Assembly (NCBI RefSeq): GCF_010093595.1 | Contig: NW_022985459.1 | Coordinates: forward strand, 186,001 to 250,000 | DNA: 64,000 nt | Direction: 5' to 3' | DNA from: Mytilinidion resinicola | Lineage: Eukaryota > Ascomycota > Dothideomycetes > Mytilinidiales > Mytilinidiaceae | Shown here: in pieces, positions 42,132-53,060 of the stretch | How positions within the stretch are numbered: the stretch's first letter is position 1 | Layout: every line of letters begins with the position of its first letter | Made by a program: the position numbers and the translations under genes | The notes under the pieces: generated by a model | Told to the model about the DNA's origin: nothing | The model's database searches: none | What the model saw: only the letters and a program-made list of their open reading frames with translations

Positions 42132-43423
42132 CAGATGGCGGTAAAGCTTTGCCAAAAGTATGATTATTAAGCTTGCAGATCTTCGGTTTTCAGTGTCGAG
42201 CATATCCTTCCGCTTTAAAATAAATGTTGAGGCTTAGCAGACAGCCGTAAGTGCTCTCCAAGAAAACTCGTGATGATGCCACCTAATTCACGGCCTTGAG
42301 CCTCTTACACACGGACGGTTCTCAGAGTATCTCTTTAGGGCACGACAGGCGGCGGTGTGTACTTGTCAAGAGTATGATTTTTACGCATGTCCAATCTACA
42401 GTGCTCTGCATCTGACATCCCGTATTTTTCTAAACATGGCCTTGAGGCCTCGCAGACGATGGCAACGAGTACTAAAAGTAGAGTTTCTCCTGCGCTTTGA
42501 TGTCAGCCTGTGAGATCTTCTATTTTATCACAGTAATGGGTTCTTCATTTAGACCTTCCAGACGGGGGCAAGGACTGCAAAACGTGGAGTTTCTACTGCG
42601 GTTTTGCATTAGGGGTCTGAGATCTTACACCTTGTCTTAATGTCGCGTTCTTTGTTAAGGCCTCTCAGACGGGTGCGACTACCTCCCAAGACCATCATTT
42701 TGACCACACTTCGATTTCCGCAACTGAGAAATGCACATCTCATATATGTCTCATTTGATCCTATAAGGCACTACAGACGGTGACATGTGCCTATCAATCA
42801 TGAAATCAGGAGTATGGACTGGTATATACACTTCGGAATAATGCATTTGATCTGTAACGCTAGGAAGATGTTGAGGTACCTCAAACGTTATCAACTAAAC
42901 GCTAAAGGGAACAGAATTTGATGATGATGTGAAAATAGTGTATACCTTTTACCGCTATTTGGTCTCTGCGCGGTGGAACGTGACATTGTATGTAGATTTC
43001 TGGAAATATGCTGAGTGCATGCAGACGGCGTTGAGCGACTGTCAGTGATGATGCGATCTCGCCTGGACCTGAAGCATCTGCTGATATTAGGGTAAATGAG
43101 GACTACTTCTTACGCGTACCCGATAGCCATATGTTGGAACTATGTACCATATCTACATTTTTGGAAGGATGCTGAGACCATACAGACGGCGCCGAAAGTG
43201 AATCAACAGAATGATGATGTGATTTTGAAGAGATTATGAGATACTTCTTACCGCTTTCTAGCTTACGTACGATGGGACAAGACATCCGGTTCTGAGATGC
43301 AGAAGCGTGTTGAGATCCTTCAAACAACATTACTCGTGCGTCATGAAGTCTATTAAGTTGCAATGATGCATACGTAGGAAGCAGAATGAAGAGAATCAAA
43401 CTCAGAGTCACAGTCTTACTCAC
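42132..43423 (-). repeat. Tandem array, ~107-bp period, growing to 137-161 bp, splice-signal rich
   Basis: A CAGACGGCG-like core starts at 42132, 42238, 42345, 42453, 42559, 42666, 42774 and 42882 (periods 106-108), then 43022 and 43183 and, degenerate, near 43320. In the longer units the minus strand shows acceptor, exon, donor order. Examples are TGGTCTCAG then CATCCTTCCAAAAATGTAG, then GTACGC/GTAAGAAG; and CACTCAG then CATATTTCCAGAAATC, then GTAAAAGG. These give exon-like parts of about 40-58 nt and intron-like parts of about 80-110 nt. Near 43423 a GTGAGT could be a further donor. A frame with a hydrophobic start there opens with GTG, not ATG. Confidence 0.6.
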
Positions 43424-43678
43424 AGTAGGTTCAATGTTGAATCATGCAGAAGAACAGGAGCTTGATTCGAGAAACGGTACCCAGCACGGGGCCCATAGAG
43501 TCGGAAAATTCTCAAAAGTCTACCAACACCAACGCAACCCCCAAAACTCCCAGCACCGACCTCACTCCAGCTACGCCACTACAAGGCCAAAGGAGCACCA
43601 CCAAGGACCTCCGTGACTACTTCGCCTTTGAGCCCCGCGACGGTAGCCCCCGTTCGCTAAAAGCGCTACTAGGACACA

Positions 43679-44440
43679 CTACCGCCGGTTGGTCGAGGCT
43701 CGCGGGCGATGCAGCCACTTCGCATCCCTGGGATGCTCCCCCGCCCTGTACTGCCACAAGGGCCGCGCCAGGGCGCCATTCTCCGAGAAGACGGGCCTCA
43801 TCCCCCTCTTCTCCTCCTCTGCCGCGTCCGCGAGGACGTGCTCGGCGTATCGTCGCCCGCTGAAGCTGACGGCGAAGGAGACCACCGTCTCCGCGTGCTC
43901 CTCGTACGGGGAAGCCTTGACGACGCGGAGGTTAGGCTGAATAGAGAACGTGTTAGTATGTGAGATAGAAAGCGTAGAGTAGGCATAAGCGTACCGTGCC
44001 GTCTTCCTTCGGGACCATGTAGTCCTCCTCCGCCTTCCCCTCCACCCACCGCAGCAGGTCCTCCCGCAGGTCCTCCATCTTCTCCACGTCCTCCCTGTAC
44101 AGGTGTTAGCTAGGTCACTAGGTGATGTGCTACAAGATACACAAGAGGTGCACTTACTCCAACCCCTCCAGCTCCTTGTCGAGGTCGACGACCTCGTTCC
44201 ACGTCTCCCTCAGCTCCGCCGGTGTCTCCTCTTTGCAAGCCTGCAAAGCGGCACGCGAGTCGCTGTACCTCGCGACGTACTGGGCGACGAGTTCCCGGAA
44301 GTCTTTGACCGCCTGGGGGATCTCGCGCGGTGCTGGTTCTTCCTCGCGTTAGAACACATGCGCAGCACGTTGAAGTGATCAAGAGGCTTACCGGCAGCGG
44401 CCTTCTTGCCCTTCCCCTTCTTGCCTCCTCGCGTGGCCAT
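43679..44440 (-). CDS. 193-aa basic/acidic helical protein, four exons
   Basis: The ATG is at 44440-44438. Exons are 44392-44440, 44158-44332, 43995-44094 and 43679-43936. Donors are GTAAGC, GTAAGT and GTACGC. Acceptors are AACCAG, TGTACAG and ATTCAG, with CTAAC branch sites, and the frame is kept throughout (49, 175, 100, 258 nt). The N-terminus is Lys-rich (MATRGGKKGKGKKAAA). The middle is helical and charged (FRELVAQYVARYSDSRAALQ, LDKELEGLEEDVEKMEDLRE). The C-terminal part reads VVSFAVSFSGRRYAEHVLAD and RPLWQYRAGEHPRDAKWLHR, typical of a folded domain. GC-rich codon use is consistent along the gene. I do not recognise the family. Among the best-supported genes here. Confidence 0.8.
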
Positions 44441-45097
44441 TGTTGTGAATTTGGGGTTGTTTGGTTTGGAAGTGTGTGAATGAATGTGCGACGCTGTTGG
44501 CTGAAGAAAAAGTGATGGAGACGACGCGCCTAATAATTGTTATTGTGGGTGGACTTTTCAAAACACGTGATGTGGCTTGGCGTACGCACTCTTGTTTTGC
44601 TTCCCAACAAATCGCGTCTCGTTACACCCCGCCTCCTTCAGACATCACCCACTCTCTATCTCCTGTCAGCCTTTGCACTTATCGCATCTGTCCTACTTTC
44701 GGGCTTCTTGAGGTACTGCCTCTGTCTCCTATCCGATTCACTTTGCATTGACGCAGTACAGCTGCTTGGCTGCGCGGGTGGTGAAGTGGCTGGGGGGCTT
44801 CAAGCAGGTCGACGAACTCTCATCGTAGGTAAGCTTCTCGCTGCAGGTCTCCTCGCTTTCAGAGACACCAGCTCCGAATCCTGCAATTTGCTGACGGTCG
44901 TACAAGGCTTCAGACCACGGACTCACTCCCTCGGAAGGCTCCTCAGCCACGGAGCAGCTCGTCGAGCTCCAACTGTACCTTTGAGCTTCTACTCTCTCCT
45001 CAGGCGTTGAATGCAGGTATGTTCACTTTGTTACCTCTCATCTGCCTCCACCGATATACTTTCCGCACTTCTCACAATCTTTAGCGGTTTCACACCG
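44441..45097. other. Spacer with fragmentary frames
   Basis: The plus-strand frame 44537-45010 has a hydrophobic start but no motif. Donor-like GTAAGC occurs near 44828. No gene is called. Confidence 0.3.
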
Positions 45098-45620
45098 CGG
45101 CCACGACCAATCGGGGCACAGTCACAAGTCGTTGTCTGTCTCGATTGGAGGTTGTCTCGTTGCTCTTCGGAGCACAGTGCTTCCGTTCACGGCCAAGATC
45201 AACATGCTCCTCGACTGCATGCCGCGGTCGGCCATTTGGCCAGAGCTAACCGAGCGGCGCGAGGTCCTTGGCCGTTTCGGGGCAAAGGCCACAGACATCC
45301 CTCTCCAACTGATCTGGTTTCGAGACTCAGCTTATAAATCTATGTGAAAATGATGCTAATCAATCAAAAAAGCTCCAGGCATCTTCTCGGTAAGCTATCC
45401 TCCTCGCTCACATACTCCATGCCACTTAGCACGATCCCGCACCACCGGCCACGACCAATCGAGGTAGAGTCGAAAGTCTATTGTCTGTCTCGATTGGAGG
45501 TCGTCTCGCCGCTCTTCGGAGCACAGGGGCTTCCGTTCACGGCCAAGATCAATTTGCTCCTCGACTGCAAGTCGTGTCCAAAATAACTGAGCGGCGCGAG
45601 GCTCTTGGCCGTGCAGTGTT
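45098..45620 (+). repeat. ~175-bp exon-like direct duplication, 348 bp apart
   Basis: CGGCCACGACCAATCG at 45098 and 45446 starts two copies that share GTCTGTCTCGATTGGAGG, CTCTTCGGAGCACAG, CCGTTCACGGCCAAGATCAA and GAGCGGCGCGAGG. In copy 1 the frame SVSIGGCLVALRS, PFTAKINMLLDC, TERREVLGRFGAK is open. Copy 2 carries an internal deletion and stop. It looks like an exon duplicated with its intron. Confidence 0.65.
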
Positions 45621-46199
45621 CATGCCACGAATATTTCTTGACTTGCTATTGTCATTTCCAGGATCTTCTCATTGACCTACTAGCTAACTATCAAAGTGAG
45701 ATGTCAGATGTGACCTGGTAAGCTATCTCACTCCTCCAAAAACTTCGCAGCGGCCAACGCCGCGTCCACCAGTCAACCCTGAAACTCTTTTTGGTAAGTC
45801 CTCAAGGCCCTCCATTCCCCATCTGCGCACCTTTTTGCGCCCACCTAGCCCACTCCCGTCTGAAGCTTCTGTCTGTGAGGCGTTGCGACTCACAGCTCTT
45901 CAGAGAGGCACCGAGCCTTCCGGACAGGACAAAGTCTCATATCTCTGTCCGGTTGAACAGCGGAGAACCACTGGCATAGTGTGTTTACGCTCCGGCGAAG
46001 AACCTAAGTGCTGCGCTGGTCTCCCCTGCTCATCGCCGAGAACAAGAGGGGTCTCCGGACCGTTCACCTCATTGCGGATCAAAAGGGCATCGTACGCAAC
46101 ACACGTAGTACTGTGCAGAAGATGCCGGCATATATGTTTCCGCCTTCACCTTTCCTGCTTGGACCTTTGACAGATGACAAAGGGATGTGCTAACGACAT
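45621..46199. other. Spacer ahead of the RRM relic
   Basis: Possible exon fragments (for example RTVHLIADQKGIVRN at 46055-46100) but no chain. Confidence 0.3.
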
Positions 46200-46870
46200 C
46201 GCAGGACAACAGTCGCTGACCAGGTTTTCCGACATAGACCACCGACGAGATGCTACATGCTTGGGAATGGCACTTCGGCGACATCCAGAGCTCCAAGTCT
46301 ATCATCGACCTGAAGACCAATCTTTGCAAAGGGTAAGCAACCCTTTACTTGCTGCCATCCTCAGCTGCTGACTCGTATCCTTAGATTCGGCTTCATGTTT
46401 GGGGGTTTGCGAATCTCCTTTGGGGGCTTCACCGGCGTAATTTTTGCAGATACCGCTCATTTTTTCTCCCTTTGGTCGACCATGATTAACCAACTTTCCA
46501 GCTCTGGAGCATCCAGAGCTCCAAGTCTATCATCGAGCTGAAGACCAGTCTCTGCAAATGGCGAGTGATTTTCTTACTTGGCGCTATCAACCGCTAACCC
46601 TCTCCTTTAGATTCGGCTTCATCAAGTGCCACAACTTTGCCAAACTGCATCCGCGGCTTCCATTGTGTGGGCATATGGAGCCTTTAATGTACACTCGATC
46701 ATCATCTTTTATCCCGACAGGAAAGATTTCCTCATTATGAAGTCAGCTTCGCTAGGGTTTGTCCACTTGGTCCCGTCTCGATGATATCTCCTGGCTGACT
46801 GCTGGCTCAAGAAGTATTTTTATGCGAAGCTCAAGAAGTTCGCTGATGAGAACAATATCGACTCCGGGGT
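46200..46870 (+). pseudogene. RRM1 half of an RBMS-like RNA-binding protein
   Basis: The recognisable line is TTDEMLHAWEWHFGDIQSSK, SIIDLKTNLCKG, a GTAAGC..CCTTAG intron, then FGF. A second, more complete copy follows at 46500-46640 with SIIELKTSLCK, an intron, and FGFIKCHNFAKLHP. Together these give the RNP1 octamer KGFGFIKC. Next comes YEVSFAR, an intron from 46760 ending CTCAAG, then KYFYAKLKKFADENNIDSG, matching the linker before RRM2 in RBMS/ELAV-like proteins. Stops before TTDEM and after RLPLCGHME, and the internal duplication of the RNP1 exon, show it is broken. The matching RRM2 half lies at 53667-54048 on the other strand. Confidence 0.65.
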
Positions 46871-47300
46871 TGATGATGTTGGTATGTCGCTTTCCTGCAA
46901 TGTCCTTGCTAAAATGAATTGAATGTGATCCTAGACAACTCATCTCGTACTGACATTTCTGCCTTCCAGGATGAAATACGCGGATAGTGAAACGCGGCAA
47001 ATCTGATAGCCACGCTTTCGCCTTGCGCAGAAATGTTGAAACCCCCGCTAGGTATGTCATGTTTCGCTCCACCCACCACGCCCAATCCTACGAGCTCTTT
47101 CACTAACCCGGTGATACAGTGCGGTTTTGGTCCTCATCTTCCTTGGTTGTCCCATCCCCGTCCCCTCGAGCTCTACCAGCATTCCTCCCAGGGAGAATCC
47201 GCACTCCGCCGATCGAAGATACAATGGATAATTCTGTGTGCATGATGATGGAGGACACTGGTGGAGAAGGCACCGAAAGCCTGGGGTATCGCGGTCAGAG
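46871..47300. other. Downstream of the RRM relic
   Basis: Several intron-like GTATG..TAG segments occur but no coherent frame. A minus-strand frame (46752-47072) has no motif. Confidence 0.3.
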
Positions 47301-47566
47301 GAATACACTCAGGTTGCAGCACTACAACCTAGGATCAACAACTCATATGCTAGAAAGCTACTCCGAACATCAGCTGTAGAGAACACAGCTGAGATCTCAG
47401 CTGTGGAGAGCCCAGCTGAAAACTCAGCTGTGCAGTGTTCAGCTGAACTTACTAGCGCGCCACCCAGGGGTGGCCCCCCTTCCTTCCCCTAGTATATATA
47501 CAACTAGCTAGACGTCGATAGAAATCAGAGTTCACATCAATTTTAACCTGAGTAATACGGTAGGAA
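47301..47566 (+). mobile_element. LTR-like terminal region, copy 2, with captured coding end
   Basis: It begins with a coding end TLRLQHYNLGS, the same DNA as the kinase C-terminus (LGLQHYNLAS). It continues through a CAGCTG-rich stretch (47378-47440) and GGCCCCCCTTCC, then TAGTATATATACAA, AGAGTTCACATCAATTT and AACCTGAG, ending the match at about 47566. Orientation is opposite to copy 1. No other transposon signature was found. Confidence 0.4.
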
Positions 47567-47689
47567 ATTGTACGATACTCTGTTACAGAATACGATCTCG
47601 CGTCTCTGCTTGTCGTCATCGCCTTTGCCCTTGCGTATTGCTTTTCTCTCTCTCCTTTCCTCCAAATCTCCTCTGCTACCGTCCAATGC

Positions 47690-49150
47690 CTCTAATCCGG
47701 CTCCGTTGCCTACGACATGACCCTACCCATAGGCCTGTCGTTTGATATGCGCACGAGCCGAGAGCAAGGCCGCCGCTCCTTCGGAGCGCGCCGGCTGTGA
47801 GTTCCAAAGTGACCTCAGCGCTAGATCATGGCCCGCGAGAGCGGATGCTGTGGCGCTGGAGCGGCGAAGGGAGTGTTTGCTTTTTCTTTTACCCTGTACT
47901 CACTAGCCGGCTGGTATATTTGGCTCATACAATCTCAAGTAAAGTGTCATACCCTTATATCCAATATGATTTCTTTTCTCTTCTCTTTGCCATTTACACA
48001 AGTCTTGCACAAACTCCTTCATTGCCGGCTCAGCTGCCTACGACTCGACCTACACCCGTGGACTTGTCGTTTGATATGCGCACGAGCCTAGATCAAGGCC
48101 GCCGCTCCTTTGGAGCGAGCTGGCTGTGAGTTCCACAAACTGACCACAGCGCTCGAACAATGGCATGTCTTCGTTCGAAAAGTGTTGTAACTACATAGCC
48201 GGGTCCCGTTCGCTCAAGGGCGGGCGGGTTCCAGTGGCGCTGTAGCCGTACGTCCTGGGTGGAAGTCGCTCACCACCAGAAGGGCTTAGGCGGCGGGGTT
48301 GTTTGGCTCATACATTTTCAGGTAAAATTCCATCTTCATTCCTTCCAATTGAAGGAGAGGGCCTTCGTCGGTTCCCCGACGTTCTCTACAACGACATCGA
48401 CTCGGTCCACAGGAAGCTTGACGTCTCGGGCGTGTCCAGCGTTCAGCTTGGGAAGAAGTCGTACCTTGTCAACGATGTCTTGTTCCGCTTCGATATCAAC
48501 AAGGAGCAGATCGCGTAGAGGAGCTGCGCGAGGCCTTCTTTCCACCTCATCGGCTCAGCTGTGTGCACGATTTGACCTCACCCAAGCGCGAGCCCGCCGC
48601 TCCTTTGGAGCGAGCTGACTATGAGTTCCCAACTGACCACAGCGCTAGAATGGTGATGTAGCCGGAGGCCTTTGTGGTTTTCTTCTTTGGCTTACCTGTT
48701 TAGACTGGGTTTACCGGTTGGGTTGTTTGGCTTATACATCTCTACATTCCCTCCAATGGCATGCTAACTCACCTTCAATTCCGATTTTCTGTCGCCACTG
48801 CTTTCATCCCATTCGAAGACCGCCTGCATGGCTTGCTTCCATCCCTTTACATTCCACTCACTGTACAACGGCCCAACTGTCTACGGCTTGATCTCCTCGC
48901 GAATTTGCCGTACCGCAGCGCGAGCCAAGATCGAAACCGCCGCCATTCCTTCGGGGATGGAAGGGCAACCGCGACCCCGAACTGTTCCTAACGCTAGAAC
49001 AATGACTTTGCCTGGCTCGCAATGATCGGCAGCAGGCTGCCCGTAGGGGGGCTGGTGCAGTGGCGTTGTGACCGTACGGTTGAGGCTCTTTGAAAATACA
49101 ACTTAGGCGGATGGTTGTTTGGCTCGTACATTTTTCTCTAGGTATCAAAT
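47690..49150 (+). repeat. Structured repeat family, four tandem copies (forward)
   Basis: Copies start near 47690, 48020, 48540 and 48860. Order of blocks: hairpin 1 (ACGAC..GTCGT), GCACGAGCC..GATCAAGG, hairpin 2 inside GGCCGCC..GGCC, CGCTAGAACAATG, GTTGTAGCCGTACGG, and a closing TTGTTTGGCTCATACAT. Hairpin 2 stems are GCTCC/GGAGC (47775-47787), CGCTCC/GGAGCG (48103-48117 and 48598-48612) and CCATTCC/GGGATGG-type (48943-48960). Four inverse copies lie at 50690-53060. Reading frames across copies are inconsistent, so the unit is more likely structural RNA or DNA than protein-coding. Confidence 0.75.
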
Positions 49151-50689
49151 TCGTAGTAAATCTAATTCGATGTCTTCATTTCGCGCTTGCTTCTCTATCC
49201 TTGTGGTCTCGGTCTTGAGGTGTGCATGGTTATTTACGACTTCGCGCCCTCCAACAAGACTCCCGCGTGAGGTTTAAAGGTTGCGCTGAGCGAAAAGCGT
49301 GGTGACCGTTTTTTGGGAACCTTAGTCCACAGCAGTAGACGAGGTAACATGACTGGTCGGCACTCATAGTGGAGTGACCATAGTGGAGTGACCTTGTAGT
49401 TGTACGGTCTCGGTTTGCCTTTGGTCCCGCAGTTGTGGTGTCCGGATCATTAACCTTGACGTAGAACTCCAGTATTTTAATCAACTACCATTGAAATTTC
49501 TCAGCATGCCCCTCCACTTCGTTTGTGAATGGTGGTACCTCTGGCTCCGTAGTCTGCCTTCTGACGACTTGTATACGCACTTCCCATGCTTCCCTATTGA
49601 GCCGCGCAGACGGCAGGCTGTCAATCTCCTCGGAGAGTAGGCTTCCTCAGCGGACAGCACTAAGTAGTAACGTTCGTGGCCTTCCGCAAAGTCCTTCGAA
49701 TCCCTCGGTCTATATACTCTCCCATTTTACAGAGGGAAGCCAGCGGGGAAGGGTAGAAGGCTTTGGCCGAAATTCACCATGACCGCGTCTCTGGGCCCTT
49801 GTATCTGTATATCTACCCAACCTCAGCGAGATCCTAGCGGCGTATTCGATTCACCTATCGCATCTTCTGCTCTAAAACGGTTTTGGAAGAGCTTGGAGAG
49901 CAACCCACAGAGGGAGTCCAAGGGATGTGCCTACTCTGATTCCCTTGCTACGTGTCAGGAAGTACCATCCTCCCTAGCCCTCTTCTGGAGCAGACCTTGA
50001 ACTTCGGCGAAATGGGTTGGGGGGAAATGGTTGCGCTCATTCAGGCGACAGAGGTCCAGATTGCTTCATCAAGATACACATTCAGCGTCTCTGTAGTGTG
50101 CTATCACCCGCAAAGAAATGAAAAATGAATACCGCTCCATGTGTCGCTCTCGAGTCAGTGCTATATCTTCCCTCTTCTCCGCCCGAGACTCGAATTGATA
50201 TATTACCGCCGCATTGCTAAGCGACGAAGCATGGGACGGCGGTGAACAGTGATCCGAGGATGATTCGGGACTGCGAGTTGCTTAGCAGATCACCGAGAGA
50301 AGCGTTCAGCTACTCTCAGAGGCCGGTATTAGCGGCTCTGCGTGCCTGAAATGGTGTATCCGCCAAACGACCCAGTCGGTTCGATTGCATGCAAAGCACT
50401 ACAAGGCCGTGGACTCAGACACAAAATTCGCGGCTACAATGAGAGTACTGTCATGACATTGCAGGATGGGCTAAAAATCACCTTAATGTGGACGTCAGCT
50501 GTCTGTCTTCAGGAGCCTATTACTCTTGCCTGTATCGCCGACGGCATAACGTCGAGCACATCCGCGCCGAAAGGCGACGAAGCCACTGCAGTGCACAAGA
50601 AGCATGAATCACGATACGCAAGAATGAGAAGTTGTTCAAGATTGCATTGATTATTACGTAAATCTATCTTAAGTTGAAATGTGTGGGTC
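49151..50689. other. Spacer between the two structured arrays
   Basis: No gene is supported. A 14-bp unit AGTGGAGTGACCAT is duplicated at about 49369-49396. Confidence 0.3.
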
Positions 50690-51797
50690 AAACTCAACCC
50701 AGCCGGTTAAGTTCCTTTCGCAGTAGCGCACTACATACTACCAGAACTGTACGGCTACGACGAAACGCTTTCATTCGTTGTAGTCTATTCTGAAACCCAC
50801 TGTCTTTCGACGTCAGCCAGTCCGTCGCAACTGCGACGGCGGCCTTTCGTCTTGACGCTACTGCCCACGACAAGCTCGCCAGGAGATTGAATCGTTGGGG
50901 GTGCAGCCGTTGCGAAGCATGACATGCGAGAAGAGACGAAGAGAAATGGAAATCAATGAGGGAATTGCTTCCAATTGGAAGAAAACAACAGAGAAGATCT
51001 ACCAAAAGAAAATGTGTGAGCCCAAACTCCCGGAGCCTCACGGCTACAACAGCATAGGGAAACGTCCGTTGTGGTTTAGTCTGGAGCTCATTATCGCAGG
51101 AAACCCCGCGAGCCTGTGCAAACTAGCGGGGGCCTGCGACGTGGCCGGCCATTCCCTGAGGAATGGGAGCCTTCAATCTAGGCTCTCGGTAACCACGACG
51201 GGCTCGCGAGGAGGTCGAGTCGTGAGCTATCGAGCCAAAGAGGAACGCAACATAGCCCGAGATGAAGTGCAATAGACGCGGAATTGACGTGATCATGGAA
51301 AGAGGGGAGTGAATGGAAGTACGATTGGGGAAAATAAATTACCTTGATGAACCTGAAGCTAAGATGTATGAGCCAAACTCAACCCAGCGCCAACTGTCGT
51401 TCTACACGGCAGCCCTATCCCCTGAGCTCGGGTCTGCCAGAACCGTCCGGCTGCAACGCGTTGGTGATTTCAATTGCGGATTCGTACGGTGCGGCCTACT
51501 CTGTAGCTCGTGGCCAATCCGCCCCAGGAAGAGCGGCGGCCCTCAATATTGGCTCTTTGCTACCTACGACAAGCTCGCGAGGAGGTCGAGTCGTAGGGTG
51601 CTGAGCCGTAGGAAGATTGTAATAGATACTATAAAATGGACTGATAGACAAGAAGTAGCGGTGGTTGCACGAGTCACTACGTAGAGGAGAGGAAAGCCAG
51701 TGTGTAGTTGTCGCAAAAGCAGCGGACCGTGCCGATTGAATTGAGAGACAGAGCGCGAACGGAGCTACTATCGAGATGTACGGGCCGTCGTCCCCAG

Positions 51798-52028
51798 CTA
51801 CTCGCCAATGTTCGGGTCTACGTTCTCCTTGTCTTCCACCGCCGGAGGGCCCCTGGCGTCCCTCAGCCGGCCACCGAGGCGTATCCTCTCCCGGGCCTTG
51901 TCCTCCCCGTTTCTCATGAACGCGCTGACCTCGCCGAACGCGCCGTCTTCGTGGATCTCGAAGGTCCAGCCCTTGGGCGTGAACTCTTCCGGCTCGAGGG
52001 TCTGCTCGGTCCACCGGTGCTTCGACAT
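51798..52028 (-). CDS. 76-aa charged protein, unknown
   Basis: ATG 52028-52026 to TAG. The sequence starts MSKHRWTEQTLEPEEFTPKG, continues WTFEIHEDGAFGEVSAFMRN and EDKARERIRLGGRLRD, and ends DKENVDPNIGE. It is Glu/Arg-rich with one hydrophobic patch. No intron is needed. The frame also extends upstream to an ATG at 52208, but that stretch is Pro/His-rich and contains intron-like signals near 52150-52190, so the shorter start is preferred. It sits between two copies of the structured repeat. Family not recognised. Codon composition and the lack of low-complexity support a real gene. Confidence 0.65.
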   Translation of the reverse strand: MSKHRWTEQTLEPEEFTPKGWTFEIHEDGAFGEVSAFMRNGEDKARERIRLGGRLRDARGPPAVEDKENVDPNIGE

Positions 52029-52208
52029 GGCTCCTAGGGCGGTGGGGCGTGGTGGAGGTTTGGGCGCTGGAGGCTGGTTTCGGTGATGTGGGAGTTGGTG
52101 GAAGAGGATGAGGCGGATTTGGAGGGAGATTTGGACGCAGATTGTACTTGTACTGTGATCTAGAAGGCTGACATTAGCTTCGGACGCGACATTGTGAAGT
52201 GATTCCAA

Positions 52209-52765
52209 TACTTACGATGAATGTGCGTTGTGTTGCTGGAGAGTTGAGATTTTCGCCGCGGGTCTTGATAAAAGATGTAGTGGGCGCTTTAGCCATGCCC
52301 GCATCACTTCACTCGTAGATGCAGCACATAATGAGGCATGGGAGCCCTGAAATGGCTTCACCGCAGGCCGTACCATGCGAGCTTCATGCCTCTGCGAGGC
52401 CTTACAGCAGGGCTGCGGTAGCAGCTTTATTCACGCCTGTGAATAAAATTCACCTTGGATGAAGACCGAATATGTGACTGGAATGGCTTTGTTACTCCGC
52501 CAGTTACCGTACTGCATCATCAATTTGGGTGCACATGGATACAGCACTACTCAGGCTCTACTCTTGCTGCCTCAACGCCAGCGTGAGGAGGACCCTAACC
52601 AACATGTTCTCAGTCAGTCAAAGGGATCGCAAGAGGAGCTTGAAAAGCGTATAGGAACACCCCATGCAGTGGCAAGGAGTGGACATTCATAGTGCAAAGG
52701 TGGAACATTTGAAGATCAAAGAGTAGTATTGATATAAGAAGCATAACAAAAGCTTCTACAAAGAA
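52209..52765. other. Promoter side of the 76-aa gene and spacer
   Basis: No further gene is supported. The plus-strand frame 52459-52692 has no motif. Confidence 0.3.
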
Positions 52766-53060
52766 GCATGTATGAGCCAAACAATCTAGCTGGTACTTGT
52801 TGAAACGCCATTTAAACCCCGCCGAGGCGGGTTGACTGCGGCAGGGACTACGCCTCTCACACCGTTCTAAGTCCGAGCTACAACGCCACTGCAGAGCTCG
52901 ACATCCATCGCTCCCAACGAGGTTAGGCAACGTGGAATGTCATTGTTCTAGCGTTATGCTACCTGTTTGTAACAACTCGTGGCCAATCCTCCCCGAAGGG
53001 AGGCGGCCCTCGCTCTTGGCCAGGCTCTCTACAACGGGCTCGCAGGGAGATCGAGTTGTT

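Larger units (their letters stand above)
50690..53060 (-). repeat. Structured repeat family, four copies (reverse), plus an unrelated gene inside
   Basis: Copies are at about 50690-50890, 51010-51245, 51362-51605 and 52766-53060, in the opposite orientation to 47690-49150. Hairpin 2 stems: CCGTCGC/GCGACGG (50822-50839), CCATTCC/GGAATGG (51149-51166), a weak CCGC/GCGG (51519-51536) and CCTCCC/GGGAGG (52988-53003). Hairpin 1 stems: CACGAC/GTCGTG (51194-51224), CTACGAC/GTCGTAG (51564-51596) and ACAAC/GTTGT (53031-53059). The start TGAGCCAAAC is shared. TGGCCAATCC with GGTCGAGTC 70 nt later loosely resembles Pol III A and B boxes. Confidence 0.75.

Noticed and set aside
43103..43423. Apparent secreted protein starting MSKTVTLSLILFILLP
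   Set aside because: The first codon is GTG within GTGAGTAAG, which is better read as an intron donor in the repeat array. No ATG is available.
39442..47566. Full LTR retrotransposon between the two LTR-like copies
   Set aside because: The copies are in opposite orientation and no gag, protease, reverse transcriptase or integrase motif lies between them.
51340..51684. 123-aa plus-strand frame in the structured repeat
   Set aside because: The frame is not conserved in the other copies, whose stems covary instead.
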